Shown here: piece by piece, positions 17,250-26,395 of the stretch
Layout: every line of letters begins with the position of its first letter
How positions within the stretch are numbered: position 1 is the stretch's first letter
Program-made: the position numbers and the translations under genes
Notes under the pieces: model-generated
What the model was told of the DNA's origin: nothing
The model's input: only the letters and a program-made list of their open reading frames with translations
Databases searched by the model: none
Assembly (NCBI GenBank): GCA_026394395.1
Contig: JAPKYK010000004.1
Span: forward strand, 127,838-191,837
DNA: 64,000 bases
Origin: Methanomassiliicoccales archaeon
GTDB lineage: Archaea; Thermoplasmatota; Thermoplasmata; Methanomassiliicoccales; UBA472
Direction of reading: 5' to 3'

Positions 17250-17253
17250 TCAT

Positions 17254-17265
17254 GTTTAAATTATT
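17254..17265 (+). promoter_or_regulatory. TATA box of the MBF1 gene
   Basis: GTTTAAATTATT ends 27 bases before ATG 17293, consistent with a leaderless or nearly leaderless transcript. Confidence 0.5.
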
Positions 17266-17292
17266 CTTCTAACATTAGCTCGAACGATAGAG

Positions 17293-17787
17293 ATGATATG
17301 CGAAATGTGCGGTAAGGAAATGGCGAGCCTGCTGCCGGTGAGGATCGAGGGGACGGTGCTCAGCGTCTGCCGCGACTGCGCCCGCTTCGGCGATAACGTG
17401 AAAGCGGGGGGAAAGAAGACGACCACCGCCGAGCCGTCGGTCATCCAGGCGAGGCTGGACAACCGCGAGCGCCGGATGCAGACCCATTCCGTGTACGAAA
17501 CGGGTGAGGAGTCCATCGAGATGGCCGAGGACTATTCCAAGCGGATTAAGGAAGCCAGGGAGAAGATGGGCTGGAAGCAGGAGGAGCTGGCGGCCAAGAT
17601 CAACGAGCGGGTCAGCATCATCCACAAGCTGGAGAGCGGGACGATGCATCCGAACGACACCCTGGTGCGGAAGGTGGAGAAGGCCCTGGACATCAAGCTG
17701 AAGGAAAAAGTAATGATCACCACGGTGGAGAAGACCTCCAGCGGCAAGGCCCTGACCCTCGAGGACTGCGTTAAGAAAAAGAAGTGA
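17293..17787 (+). CDS. MBF1-type transcription factor (zinc ribbon + HTH)
   Basis: 164 residues. C-E-M-C-G at residues 3-7 and CRDC near residue 32 form an N-terminal zinc ribbon. A central linker leads to a Cro/C1-type helix-turn-helix (RIKEAREKMGWKQEELAAKI, then ERVSIIHKLESGTMHP), the layout of archaeal multiprotein bridging factor 1. Archaeal MBF1 associates with ribosomes and may couple transcription and translation. A short basic C-terminal tail follows. Confidence 0.92.
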   Translation: MICEMCGKEMASLLPVRIEGTVLSVCRDCARFGDNVKAGGKKTTTAEPSVIQARLDNRERRMQTHSVYETGEESIEMAEDYSKRIKEAREKMGWKQEELAAKINERVSIIHKLESGTMHPNDTLVRKVEKALDIKLKEKVMITTVEKTSSGKALTLEDCVKKKK

Positions 17788-17804
17788 CTACCGGTACCGG
17801 AGCA

Positions 17805-18425
17805 TCACTTCCGCAAAACCTCTTCCTTCACTTCTAATATGTACTTGCCGACGTCCACGCCCACGTCCTTACCGACGAGCAGGGCGGCCACCTCGGCGTC
17901 AACGGACAATTTCTCCACCACCTTGTTTATGCGGGCCACGACCTCCCGCTTGTTCCAGCCGGACTTGGCGGCGATGTCGTCGATGAGGACGGAGAACACC
18001 GGCGGCGCCTCCGCCTTCGCTGCGGCCGGGGACGCCTCGGCCTTGGTCGATGGAGCAGCTTCCCCCAGCTCGTTCAGCAGGTCTTTGGTGGGCTTGTAGT
18101 TCAACGGCACTTCCACCGCCTTGTGGTCGAAGGTCGGGCGCACGTAACCGTCCGTAAGCTCTAGAAGCCCTTTGCGCAGCCCCGCCTCCAGTATCCGCTG
18201 CGCTTCCTTGGCCTCGATCCGGCCGGAGCCGGTGGGGTCGGACCATTTCAGCTCGAAGAACAGGGCGTTGATGAACTCCCGCTCGGACAGCATCTTCTTC
18301 CCCTTGCGGTTGAAAACCACGGCCACGGTCCGCTGGAGCTCGTTCATACGATCATGCTCAAGAATCCCTTCCTTCGATATAACCTTGCCCCCAGTGCACG
18401 ATAGGATAAAATACGGCCCAGCCAT
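17805..18425 (-). CDS. DUF2240-family protein
   Basis: 206 residues. N-terminal V-F-N-R-K-G-K-K-M-L-S-E-R-E-F and the later G-L-L-E-L-T-D-G-Y-V-R-P-T-F-D and VPLNYKPTK match the archaeal DUF2240 (COG3612) family, function unknown. An Ala/Pro/Glu-rich linker (about 135-155) leads to a helical C-terminal segment. ATG 18425 has GAGGGGTC upstream, but ATG 18347 (MNELQRTV) agrees better with the usual family start, so the first 26 residues are uncertain. It converges with MBF1, 17 bases apart. Confidence 0.8.
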   Translation of the reverse strand: MAGPYFILSCTGGKVISKEGILEHDRMNELQRTVAVVFNRKGKKMLSEREFINALFFELKWSDPTGSGRIEAKEAQRILEAGLRKGLLELTDGYVRPTFDHKAVEVPLNYKPTKDLLNELGEAAPSTKAEASPAAAKAEAPPVFSVLIDDIAAKSGWNKREVVARINKVVEKLSVDAEVAALLVGKDVGVDVGKYILEVKEEVLRK

Positions 18426-18496
18426 TTGACCCCTCAGGCAGCCGTCCTAGGTTTTTATCATTATCAATATGGGTGGAACGGGGTGCCACAATATTC

Positions 18497-18503
18497 TTAT
18501 ATA
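18497..18503 (+). promoter_or_regulatory. TATA box of the thermosome gene
   Basis: TTATATA lies about 75 bases before ATG 18576, placing transcription start near 18525 and leaving a leader of about 50 bases. Confidence 0.6.
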
Positions 18504-18527
18504 GAAGAACAAACATTCCAAGGCCCG

Positions 18528-18542
18528 CTAGCTCAGAGCTAG
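18528..18542 (+). promoter_or_regulatory. 15-bp palindrome at the thermosome transcription start
   Basis: CTAGCTC-A-GAGCTAG is a perfect inverted repeat with a one-base centre. It begins about 25 bases after the TATA box, i.e. at or just after the predicted transcript start, where archaeal heat-shock repressors such as Phr bind. It could instead form a small leader hairpin. Confidence 0.5.
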
Positions 18543-18575
18543 ATGTCAATTTGATTTGATATGGAGGTTAGTAGT

Positions 18576-20210
18576 ATGGCAATGGGAAACACACCTATAC
18601 TGATACTCAAAGAGGGTTCCAAGCGCGAGAAGGGCAAGGACGCCCAATACAACAATATAATGGCCGCCAGGGCCATCGCTGACGCGGTCAGGAGCACCCT
18701 CGGTCCCCGTGGAATGGACAAGATGCTGGTCGACTCCATGGGTGATGTCGTCATCACCAACGACGGCGTGACCATCTTGAAGGAGATCGATGTCGAGCAC
18801 CCCGCCGCCAAGATGTTGGTGGAGGTCGCCAAGAGCCAGGACGAGGAGTGCGGCGACGGCACCACCACTGCGGTCATTCTGACCGGAGAACTGCTGAAGA
18901 AGTCCGTCGACCTCATCGACGCCAACGTTCATCCGACCATCATCACCGCCGGGTACCGCTTGGCCTGCTCCAAGGCCATGGAGGTCCTGGACTCGGTGTC
19001 CATCAAGGTCGAGCCGAAGGACCGCGAGACCCTCATGAAGATCGCCAAGACCGCCATGATGAGCAAGTCCGTATCCGGTTCCAAGGACCTCATGGCCAAG
19101 GTGGCCGTCGAATCTGTGTCCAACGTGGCCGAGAAGGTCAACGGCAAATGGGTCGTGGACATGGACAACATCCAGATCACCAAGAAGCACGGCGGTTCCA
19201 TGGACGACACCCAGTTGATCCAGGGGATCATCGTGGACAAGGAGCCGGTGCACCCCGGCATGCCCAAGAGGATCGAGAAGGCCAAGATCGCCCTGTTGGA
19301 CGTGGCCTTGGAGATCAAGAAGACCGAGATCGACGCCAAGATCGAGATCACCGACCCCACCCAGATGCACGCCTTCCTCGACGAGGAGGAGCGCATGCTG
19401 AGAGAGATGGTCGACAAGATCAAGAAGATCGGGGCCAACGTCGTCTTCTGCCAGAAGGGCATCGACGACCTGGTCCAGCACTTCCTGGCCAAGGAGAGCA
19501 TCTTCGCCGGACGCCGGGTCAAGAAGGGCGACATGGAGAAGCTGTCGAAGGCCACTGGCGCAACCATCATCTCCAAGATCAACGAGCTGGAGGTCAGCGA
19601 CCTGGGCAAGGCCGACCTGGTAGAGGTCCGCAAGATCCAGGAGGAAGAGATGACCTTCGTCACCGGCTGCAAGAACCCCAAGGCCATATCCATCCTGATC
19701 AGGGGCGGTACCGACCATGTGGTGGCCGAGATCGAGCGTTCCCTGGATGACGCCATGAGCGTCGTCTCCGTCGCGATCGAGGACGGAAACATGCTCACCG
19801 GCGGCGGTTCCACGGCCGTCGAGGTGGCCCTGCGCCTGCGCGAGTACTCCTCCTCCGTCGGAGGACGCGAGCAGATCGCCATCGACGCCTTCGCCTCTGC
19901 GATGGAAGTAATTCCCACCGCCCTGGCCGAGAACGCCGGGCTGGACCCCATCGACATACTCATCGAGATGAGGAAGTCCCACAAGGCGGGCAAGAAGCAC
20001 GCTGGCGTGAACGTATTCACCGGGCAGGTCGAGGACATGATTGCCAATGACGTCCTGGAACCGTTCCGGGTGGGCAAGCAGGCCATAAGCTCGGCCACCG
20101 ACGCCGCTATCATGATCCTGAGGATCGACGATGTCATCGCCTCCAAGGGCACCCCTGGCATGAGCTCCAAGGACATGGTCGGCAAGCAGGGACTGGCCGA
20201 CGTTGATTAA
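18576..20210 (+). CDS. thsA: Thermosome subunit (group II chaperonin)
   Basis: 544 residues. The ATP-site blocks [26 protein letters not shown] and the C-terminal G-G-G-S-T-A-V-E are intact, as is the apical helical protrusion region typical of archaeal and CCT chaperonins. It folds proteins in a two-ring ATP-driven chamber. The end, KQGLADVD, lacks the Gly-Met repeats of many thermosomes. ATG 18576 is chosen because GGAGGTTA sits seven bases upstream, although an in-frame ATG exists at 18561. A hairpin follows the stop, then the Hsp70 operon in the same orientation. The subunit letter is a guess, since paralogues cannot be compared here. Confidence 0.95.
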   Translation: MAMGNTPILILKEGSKREKGKDAQYNNIMAARAIADAVRSTLGPRGMDKMLVDSMGDVVITNDGVTILKEIDVEHPAAKMLVEVAKSQDEECGDGTTTAVILTGELLKKSVDLIDANVHPTIITAGYRLACSKAMEVLDSVSIKVEPKDRETLMKIAKTAMMSKSVSGSKDLMAKVAVESVSNVAEKVNGKWVVDMDNIQITKKHGGSMDDTQLIQGIIVDKEPVHPGMPKRIEKAKIALLDVALEIKKTEIDAKIEITDPTQMHAFLDEEERMLREMVDKIKKIGANVVFCQKGIDDLVQHFLAKESIFAGRRVKKGDMEKLSKATGATIISKINELEVSDLGKADLVEVRKIQEEEMTFVTGCKNPKAISILIRGGTDHVVAEIERSLDDAMSVVSVAIEDGNMLTGGGSTAVEVALRLREYSSSVGGREQIAIDAFASAMEVIPTALAENAGLDPIDILIEMRKSHKAGKKHAGVNVFTGQVEDMIANDVLEPFRVGKQAISSATDAAIMILRIDDVIASKGTPGMSSKDMVGKQGLADVD

Positions 20211-20218
20211 ACCCTAAC

Positions 20219-20235
20219 GGGGGGCAAAACCCCCC
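20219..20235 (+). terminator. Hairpin after the thermosome gene
   Basis: GGGGGG (20219-20224), CAAAA loop, CCCCCC (20230-20235), nine bases after the stop codon and followed by a short pyrimidine stretch. It probably ends or stabilises the thermosome transcript. Confidence 0.6.
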
Positions 20236-20284
20236 ATCAACAACCTTTTACATTCTGAAGACTAAGCTAACGGGTGGTCCCTCG

Positions 20285-20827
20285 ATGGAAGACAGCTCCA
20301 AGGACACGCGGCCCCCGCAAGCGGGGGAGGCCCAGGAAGGGTCGCTAACAACGGGTGAAGAGGCGGAGCTCTTGAAAAAGGACCTTGTGGAAGCAAAGGC
20401 CCAGGCGGAAAGGAACCTGGAGCTGGCCAAGAGAATACAGGCCGATTTCGACAATTACAAGAAGCGAACCCAGCGCGACCGCGAGGAGCAGATGAAGGCG
20501 GCCAACGACAAGCTGCTCTACGAACTGCTGGGCTTCCTGGACGACTTCGAGCGGGCCCTCTCATCGAAGGGGACGCCGGAGGAACTCCGGAGCGGCTTGG
20601 AATCCATCCACGATAACTTACGATCAATGCTCCAGTCCAAGGGACTGGTAGAGACGCCCTGCGAGACCTTCGACCCGGCGCTGCACGAGGCGCTGTGCGT
20701 TGGCGAGGGGGAGGAGGGCAAGGTCCTGGAGGTGTACCAGAAGGGGTACTGTCTGGGACCGCGAGTAATTCGCTACGCCAAGGTGAAAGTGGGCAAGGAT
20801 AAGGACAGAGGTGAATCAGATGGCTAA
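20285..20827 (+). CDS. grpE: GrpE nucleotide-exchange factor
   Basis: 180 residues. The acidic, disordered N-terminus leads to a long helix (about 25-70) with [15 protein letters not shown], followed by FDDFERAL-type and F-D-P-A-L-H-E-A-L blocks and a C-terminal beta domain with V-L-E-V-Y-Q-K-G-Y: canonical GrpE. It releases ADP from DnaK. The 3' end overlaps dnaK by eight bases, and dnaJ follows, so the three are one operon. Among archaea the Hsp70 system is patchy and thought to be of bacterial origin. Confidence 0.95.
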   Translation: MEDSSKDTRPPQAGEAQEGSLTTGEEAELLKKDLVEAKAQAERNLELAKRIQADFDNYKKRTQRDREEQMKAANDKLLYELLGFLDDFERALSSKGTPEELRSGLESIHDNLRSMLQSKGLVETPCETFDPALHEALCVGEGEEGKVLEVYQKGYCLGPRVIRYAKVKVGKDKDRGESDG

Positions 20828-22664
20828 GATCATTGGAATAGATTTGGGAACCAGCAACTCGGCCGCGGCGGTCATGGAAGGCGGCCGGCCGACGATAATA
20901 CCCAGCGCGGAGGGGACCAGCATAGGAGGGAAGGCCTTCCCGTCCTACGTGGCCTTCACTAAGGACAACCAGCTTCTGGTCGGCGAGCCGGCCAGGCGCC
21001 AGGCGGTCACCAACCCGGACGGCACCATTGCCGCCATAAAGCGCAAGATGGGCACGGACTACAAGGTCAAGGTACTGGGCAAGGAGTACTCCCCGCAGCA
21101 GATCTCCGCCTTCATACTGCAGAAGATCAAGAGGGACGCCGAAGCATATCTCAACGAGGAGGTCACCAAGGCGGTCATCACCGTCCCGGCCTACTTCAAC
21201 GACAACCAGAGGCAGGCCACCAAGGACGCCGGGGCCATCGCCGGGCTGGAAGTGATCAGGATAATCAACGAGCCTACCTCCGCGGCGCTCGCTTTCGGCC
21301 TGGACAAGGCCGGCACGTCCCAGAAGGTCATGGTGTTCGACCTGGGCGGCGGAACGTTGGATGTCACCATCATGGACTTCAGCGAGGGCGTCTTCGAGGT
21401 GGTCTCCACCAGCGGCGACACCCAGCTAGGCGGAACGGACATGGACGAGCTGCTGATCAGGTTCGCCGTCAACACCTTCCAAAAGGAGTCCGGCATCGAC
21501 CTGACCCCGGACAAGATGGCCATGTGGAGGGTGCGCGAGGCCTGCGAGAAGGCCAAGATCGAGCTCTCCACCACCATGTCCACCGAGATCAACCTGCCCT
21601 TCCTGGCCTCCGCCGCCGACGGACCGAAGCATCTTGCTTTTAACCTAACGAGGGCGAAGTTAGAAGAGCTGGTCGAGCCGGTGGTCAACCGTTGCCGCGG
21701 GCCCGTCGAACGAGCCATCAAGGACTCCAACCTCAACGCCGACAAGATAGATTCGATCATCCTGGTCGGAGGTCCGACCCGCATGCCGGTCATACAGAGG
21801 TTCGTCGAGGGTTTGGTGGGCAAGAAGATCCAGCGCGGGGTCGACCCGATGGAATGCGTGGCCATGGGCGCCGCGGTCCAGGCGGCCGTGCTCGCCGGAG
21901 AGGTCAAGGACGTGCTCCTGCTGGACGTGACGCCCCTGTCCCTGAGCATCGAGACCTTGGGCGGAATAGCCACCAAGCTCATCGAGAGGAACACCACGAT
22001 ACCGACTCGCAAGTCCCAGATATTCTCCACCGCCGCCGACGGGCAGACCAGCGTGGAGATACACGTCACGCAGGGCGAACGCCCGATGGCCAAGGACAAC
22101 ACCTCCCTGGGCCGCTTCATGCTAATGGGCATCCCGCCCGCACCGCGGGGCATCCCGCAGATCGAGGTGGCCTTCGACATCGATGCCAACGGCATCGTGA
22201 ACGTCAGCGCCAAGGACCTGGGAACGAAGAAAGAAGCGAAGATCACCATCACCGCCTCTACCAAGCTTTCCACCGACGACATCGACAAGATGGTCAAGGA
22301 GGCCGAGCGCTTCGCCGAGGACGACCTGAAGAACAAGGCGAAGGTGGAAGCAATCAACCAGGCCGACCAGCTGGTCTACGCCACGGAGAAGGCGCTGACC
22401 GAGCTGGGCGACCAGGCCTCCAACGAGGAGAGGACCAAGGTCGAGGCCCTGGTCAACGACGTCAAGGAGGAGATCAAGAAGGGCGACGCCGCCTCCATCA
22501 AAGCGAAGATGGACGCCCTGCAGAAGGAGTTCTACGCCATATCCACCCGCATCTACCAGAACATGGCGCAGAAGCAGCAGGAGGCCCAACAGGGCCCGCA
22601 AGCCGAGGCCCCCAAGGACGACAACGTAGTCGACGCCGACTACAAGATTGTTGACGATAAGTAG
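20820..22664 (+). CDS. dnaK: DnaK (Hsp70) chaperone
   Basis: 614 residues. [10 protein letters not shown] (phosphate 1), [15 protein letters not shown] (phosphate 2), [13 protein letters not shown] (adenosine) and the linker [12 protein letters not shown] are all intact, then the substrate-binding domain and lid. It binds exposed hydrophobic peptides in an ATP-dependent cycle with GrpE and DnaJ. ATG 20820 is chosen, with AGAGGTGA upstream; an in-frame GTG at 20811 would add three residues. Length matches the bacterial-type short-loop DnaK. It ends with TAG. Confidence 0.97.
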   Translation: MAKIIGIDLGTSNSAAAVMEGGRPTIIPSAEGTSIGGKAFPSYVAFTKDNQLLVGEPARRQAVTNPDGTIAAIKRKMGTDYKVKVLGKEYSPQQISAFILQKIKRDAEAYLNEEVTKAVITVPAYFNDNQRQATKDAGAIAGLEVIRIINEPTSAALAFGLDKAGTSQKVMVFDLGGGTLDVTIMDFSEGVFEVVSTSGDTQLGGTDMDELLIRFAVNTFQKESGIDLTPDKMAMWRVREACEKAKIELSTTMSTEINLPFLASAADGPKHLAFNLTRAKLEELVEPVVNRCRGPVERAIKDSNLNADKIDSIILVGGPTRMPVIQRFVEGLVGKKIQRGVDPMECVAMGAAVQAAVLAGEVKDVLLLDVTPLSLSIETLGGIATKLIERNTTIPTRKSQIFSTAADGQTSVEIHVTQGERPMAKDNTSLGRFMLMGIPPAPRGIPQIEVAFDIDANGIVNVSAKDLGTKKEAKITITASTKLSTDDIDKMVKEAERFAEDDLKNKAKVEAINQADQLVYATEKALTELGDQASNEERTKVEALVNDVKEEIKKGDAASIKAKMDALQKEFYAISTRIYQNMAQKQQEAQQGPQAEAPKDDNVVDADYKIVDDK

Positions 22665-22672
22665 GCGTCCAC

Positions 22673-23800
22673 ATGGCCGAGAAGCGCGACTACTACGAGG
22701 TCCTGGGCGTGGACCGCAAGGCCGGCGAGGAGGAGATTAAGAAATCATACCGCCAGTTGGCCCGGCAGTACCACCCCGACGTCACCAAGGAGGACCCCAA
22801 GGTGGCCGAGGAGCGCTTCAAGGAGATGTCCGAAGCGTACGAAGTGCTGATGGACAAGCAGAAGCGGGAGCTGTACGACAAGTACGGCCACGCCGGCGTC
22901 AACAGCCAGTTCCAGGGCGGCGGGTTCAACTGGAACGACTTCACCCACCAGGGCGACATCCGCGACATATTCGGGGAAGGAGGCTTCGGCGGGGGCAACA
23001 TATTCGACATGTTCTTCGGGGGCGGCCGTTCGCGCGGCCCGCACCAGGGGCAGTCGCTGCGCTACGACCTGGATATCACACTCGAGGAGGCGGCCTCAGG
23101 GATTAAGAAGGAGCTGACCCTGCCCCTGACGGTCAAGTGCGAGGCCTGCGGGGGCACCGGCTCCAAGAGCCGCAAGGAGGAGCTGTGCTCGCAGTGCGGC
23201 GGCAAGGGCCAGATGCAGCGCGTGGAGCGCCGCGGCTACTCGCAGTTCGTGACCGTCGGCCCCTGCTCCAAATGCGACGGCACCGGCAAGAACATCAAGG
23301 ACCCCTGCCCGGAGTGCGACAGGGGCTGGACGCGCAAGCGTCAAAAGATATCCCTGGACATCCCGAAGGGCGTGGACACCGGAATGCGCTTGCGCGTGGC
23401 CGGGGCCGGGGAACCATCGCCGGACGGTGGACCGCCCGGAGACCTCTTCGTGGTCATGAATGTGAAGGAGCACAGTGTCTTCCAGAGGGACGGTGCGGAC
23501 CTGTACATGACGCAGGAGATCAGCTTCACCGAGGCGGCGCTTGGCGCGACGATCGAGGTCCCCACGCTGGAGAAGAAGAAGGTGGAAATGACCATCCCCG
23601 CCGGCACGCAACCCGGAGAGGTGCAGCGCCTGAAGGGGCTGGGAATGCCGCGCATGGAAGGGCACGGCCGGGGGGACCAGTACGCCCGCCTGAAAATGGT
23701 AGTGCCGAAGAAGCTGACGGCCGAGCAGAAGGAACTGCTGCGGAAGTTCGAAGGCCTCGAACCGGGGAGGAAAGGGCTCTTCGGGCGGAGCAAGATCTGA
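22673..23800 (+). CDS. dnaJ: DnaJ (Hsp40) co-chaperone
   Basis: 375 residues. The J domain has Y-H-P-D (the HPD triad) near residue 35, then a Gly/Phe-rich segment (about 75-120). The zinc domain has [24 protein letters not shown] and a fourth, less regular CPECDRGW, followed by the C-terminal substrate-binding domains. It delivers substrates to DnaK and stimulates its ATPase. It starts eight bases after the dnaK stop. This is a full type I DnaJ. Confidence 0.96.
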   Translation: MAEKRDYYEVLGVDRKAGEEEIKKSYRQLARQYHPDVTKEDPKVAEERFKEMSEAYEVLMDKQKRELYDKYGHAGVNSQFQGGGFNWNDFTHQGDIRDIFGEGGFGGGNIFDMFFGGGRSRGPHQGQSLRYDLDITLEEAASGIKKELTLPLTVKCEACGGTGSKSRKEELCSQCGGKGQMQRVERRGYSQFVTVGPCSKCDGTGKNIKDPCPECDRGWTRKRQKISLDIPKGVDTGMRLRVAGAGEPSPDGGPPGDLFVVMNVKEHSVFQRDGADLYMTQEISFTEAALGATIEVPTLEKKKVEMTIPAGTQPGEVQRLKGLGMPRMEGHGRGDQYARLKMVVPKKLTAEQKELLRKFEGLEPGRKGLFGRSKI

Positions 23801-23807
23801 CGGTTTT

Positions 23808-24080
23808 TTAGGTCAGCAGCAGCACGAACAGCAGTACGTGCAGCACGGCGAACACTGGCACCAGCAGGAACAGGGTCTTCCTGGTCTTGTGATGGAACCA
23901 TCTCATTCCGGCCAAGGCCCCGAACGGCCCGAACAGGGCCATGGTCAGCATTTTTTTTTCCGAGATACGCCGGCCGCCAATCCTGGCCCGGTGCTTGTCG
24001 AAGCCGTACAGCACCATAGCCAATAGGTTGACCAGCAGGTATGCGCCGACCAACAGCAGCGTCGGATAGTCCCACTCCAT
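23808..24080 (-). CDS. DUF1294 small membrane protein
   Basis: 90 residues with three hydrophobic helices. Y-G-F-D-K-H-R-A-R followed by R-R-I-S-E-K is the DUF1294 signature; this family of small membrane proteins has no known role. It is convergent with dnaJ, seven bases apart. Confidence 0.85.
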   Translation of the reverse strand: MEWDYPTLLLVGAYLLVNLLAMVLYGFDKHRARIGGRRISEKKMLTMALFGPFGALAGMRWFHHKTRKTLFLLVPVFAVLHVLLFVLLLT

Positions 24081-24127
24081 ACCAGATAAATGCGCAGGAG
24101 CCGTAAATGGTTTTTCCTGCCCTCAGC

Positions 24128-24868
24128 TCACGACATCACCCCGAAGCGGTCCCAGCCCCTCATCAACTGAGATACAAGGTCTTCCTGCTCTACCCTTAGA
24201 CCGAATTTTCGGAAGTACTGGTCCAAGGAACCGAGGCCCTGCCGCAGAGCCCTCTCAGCTTCGGTCAGCCTGGCCCAGGGCACATCCCCTATGCGGTCCA
24301 CCCGGATAGCCTCGGACAGGTCGATGAACCATGGACGGTCGTCGGCGACCAACACGTTGTAGGGACTGAGGTCTGAATGAACAACGCCTGCCCGAGCCAG
24401 GGAGGCAACTCCTTGCAGCACAATTTCCATCATCCCTGCGGGGTCCTGGGGCTCACAATCCTGCAGTCGGGGCGCCAGTCCCCATCCATCGTCCAGGTAC
24501 CTCATGGACAATATGTTCTCCACTCGCCTGACCGGGGTTGATACCGGAGCCCCGCCCTTCCAGGCCTGTAGCAGCATGTCGTACTCGTGCGCGGCCATCC
24601 ATCCCGCCGAGATCAGCTTGATAGGGTGTCCTCCTCGGTGCGAGGTCTGGTACAAACGGTACACCTTCACGGCCAGGGGCGCGTCGTGGTACTCGGCCAA
24701 GTACACTTCGGCCTCCTTCCCGGAGGATATCATTCCCCGCACCTTCGTGGCCAGGCCGTTCTCCAGTATGCACTGGACGGTCTGACGGTATCCACTCTCC
24801 TGGAACTCGATGTTCCCTGATCTGATGCGCCAGGCCACGCTGGTGTCAAGATACGGATCGTTTGGCAT
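24128..24868 (-). CDS. RIO-family serine protein kinase (Rio1-like)
   Basis: 246 residues. The flexible P-loop region I-S-S-G-K-E-A-E-V-Y matches the STGKEA signature of Rio1 kinases, A-V-K-V-Y carries the ATP-binding Lys, VHSDLSPYNVLV is the catalytic loop with Asp and Asn, and W-F-I-D-L-S-E-A is the metal-binding loop. RIO kinases act in late small-subunit maturation. Sequence before residue 35 is short compared with many Rio1 proteins. It is a single gene with its own upstream region. Confidence 0.92.
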   Translation of the reverse strand: MPNDPYLDTSVAWRIRSGNIEFQESGYRQTVQCILENGLATKVRGMISSGKEAEVYLAEYHDAPLAVKVYRLYQTSHRGGHPIKLISAGWMAAHEYDMLLQAWKGGAPVSTPVRRVENILSMRYLDDGWGLAPRLQDCEPQDPAGMMEIVLQGVASLARAGVVHSDLSPYNVLVADDRPWFIDLSEAIRVDRIGDVPWARLTEAERALRQGLGSLDQYFRKFGLRVEQEDLVSQLMRGWDRFGVMS

Positions 24869-24939
24869 CTCTTTCTCTGTGCGAAATTCGAATCGGTCGG
24901 AACGCTGACGAAGAAGGATGCCTGGGCGAGACCTCAGTC

Positions 24940-24993
24940 AGGTTCCCGGCATCCTGCTGAAAATATATGTGCTGGCATCATATCCGGGAACCT
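24940..24993. promoter_or_regulatory. 10-bp inverted repeat flanking a TATA-like box
   Basis: AGGTTCCCGG (24940-24949) and CCGGGAACCT (24984-24993) are perfect inverted copies 34 bases apart. Between them AAAATATAT (24960-24968) resembles a TATA box. The element lies in the divergent region between the RIO kinase and the MFS transporter and looks like a two-site operator, possibly for the transporter. Confidence 0.45.
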
Positions 24994-25111
24994 CCTGGTC
25001 CAATGACCATGGTTTTGATGCGCAGTTCAATAGATAAACCTGCCGGAAAACGTGTTATTCCATGACAGTAGAAATCATTAATTGAGGCTCGGCATTGACT
25101 ACCCCTTACAA

Positions 25112-26395
25112 ATGGCCATCCGATTGCCTTCCTTCCAATCCGCCCGCGGTTACGACCGCCGGGTCTGGACGCTCTTCTACGGGCGCATCATCTCCTCGCT
25201 GGGCTTCTCAATCGTGATGCCCTTCCTTTCCATCTACCTGAACCAGGAGCTGGGCATATCCATGACCGTGGTGGGCCTAGTGCTCCTAATATCGGCGATC
25301 GTCGGAGCGTCAGGGCAGATCTTGGGAGGGGAGCTGGCCGATATCGTCGGTCGCAAGAAGGTCATGGTCATCGCCATGGCCACCCGCTGCCTGATGTTCA
25401 TCGGGCTGGCCTACGTCATCGCCGGAGGGGCCGACCTGGTGGTCATAACCGTCATGATCTGCATGAGCAGCCTGGCCGGGTCCTTCTTCGAGCCAGCCTC
25501 CAGCGCCATGATAGCCGACGTGGTCGAGCCAAAGAAGAGGCTGGAGGCCTACGGGCTCTTGCGCATAGGCGGCAACCTCGGCTGGACTATAGGGCCGCTT
25601 CTGGGCGGGCTGCTGGCCATGATATCGTACCCGTTCCTGTTCCTCATCAGCGCCCTGGCCACGGGGACGGTGTCCATCATAGTGTTCCTGTTCGTGGGGG
25701 AGAGCATCAGCCCCGGCTCCAAGAGGGAGCGCTTCTCCCTGCGGGACCTGGGGCGGCTGGGCAAGGACCGCCGCTTCATAGCCTTCTCCTTCATCTCCAT
25801 ATTCCTGTTCATGATGTTCGGGCAAATGGCCTCCACCTACGCCGTGTTCTCCACGGCCCAGATCGGACTGACCAGCGCCGAGATCGGTTATATCTACGCG
25901 ATCAACGGCCTGATGGTAGTACTGATCCAGTTCCCCATCTCCCGGGCCATCAGCCACCATCGGATGACCAGGGTCATGGCCTTTGGTTCGTTGTTGTACG
26001 CCATAGGCTACGGCATTGTCGGCCTCACCCCGACGTTAGGACTGCAGCTACCGTCCTGGCTGCTCTCCCCTGGCTTCATGTACCTGGCCATGTGCATGTT
26101 CATCGTGACCATGGGCGAGATGATAGTCTCGCCGTCATCTACCGCCCTGGTGGCCAAGATGTCCCCGGAGAAGGAACGGGGCAGGTACCAAGGGATGTAC
26201 GGGCTGGTGAGCAGCTTCGGATTCTCCGCCGGTCCCTTCTTCGGCGGGCTGCTCTACGACAATTTCCTGGGCGATCCGATAATAATGTGGGCCGGCATCG
26301 GCTGCTTCGGGCTGTTCGCAGCCATAGGCTTCCTGGCCTTGGGACGGGCCATACCGGAGCGCACCGACCGCGTGGACGAGAACGAAGCGGTCTAG
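25112..26395 (+). CDS. MFS transporter
   Basis: 427 residues with about twelve membrane helices. The loop between helices 2 and 3 carries G-G-E-L-A-D-I-V-G-R-K-K, the major facilitator motif A, and LRIGGNLGWTIGPLLGG matches motif C of drug/proton exporters. Probable role: efflux of a small toxic compound, by analogy. ATG 25112 is preferred; a TTG at 25082 would add ten polar residues with no ribosome site. The stop TAG interlocks with the TAG of the convergent gene. Confidence 0.9.
   Translation: MAIRLPSFQSARGYDRRVWTLFYGRIISSLGFSIVMPFLSIYLNQELGISMTVVGLVLLISAIVGASGQILGGELADIVGRKKVMVIAMATRCLMFIGLAYVIAGGADLVVITVMICMSSLAGSFFEPASSAMIADVVEPKKRLEAYGLLRIGGNLGWTIGPLLGGLLAMISYPFLFLISALATGTVSIIVFLFVGESISPGSKRERFSLRDLGRLGKDRRFIAFSFISIFLFMMFGQMASTYAVFSTAQIGLTSAEIGYIYAINGLMVVLIQFPISRAISHHRMTRVMAFGSLLYAIGYGIVGLTPTLGLQLPSWLLSPGFMYLAMCMFIVTMGEMIVSPSSTALVAKMSPEKERGRYQGMYGLVSSFGFSAGPFFGGLLYDNFLGDPIIMWAGIGCFGLFAAIGFLALGRAIPERTDRVDENEAV

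Noticed and set aside
18521..18550. tRNA-like 5' end (GGCCCGCTAGCTCAG) before the thermosome
   Set aside because: No anticodon arm or matching 3' acceptor strand follows; it is better explained as a palindrome at the transcript start.
18546..20185. Long antisense frames over the thermosome gene (up to 484 codons)
   Set aside because: They mirror the high third-position G+C of the sense gene and show no domain, start signal or ribosome site.
21191..22357. 388-codon antisense frame over dnaK
   Set aside because: Shadow of dnaK; low-complexity Ser/Thr/Arg-rich product with no recognisable motif.
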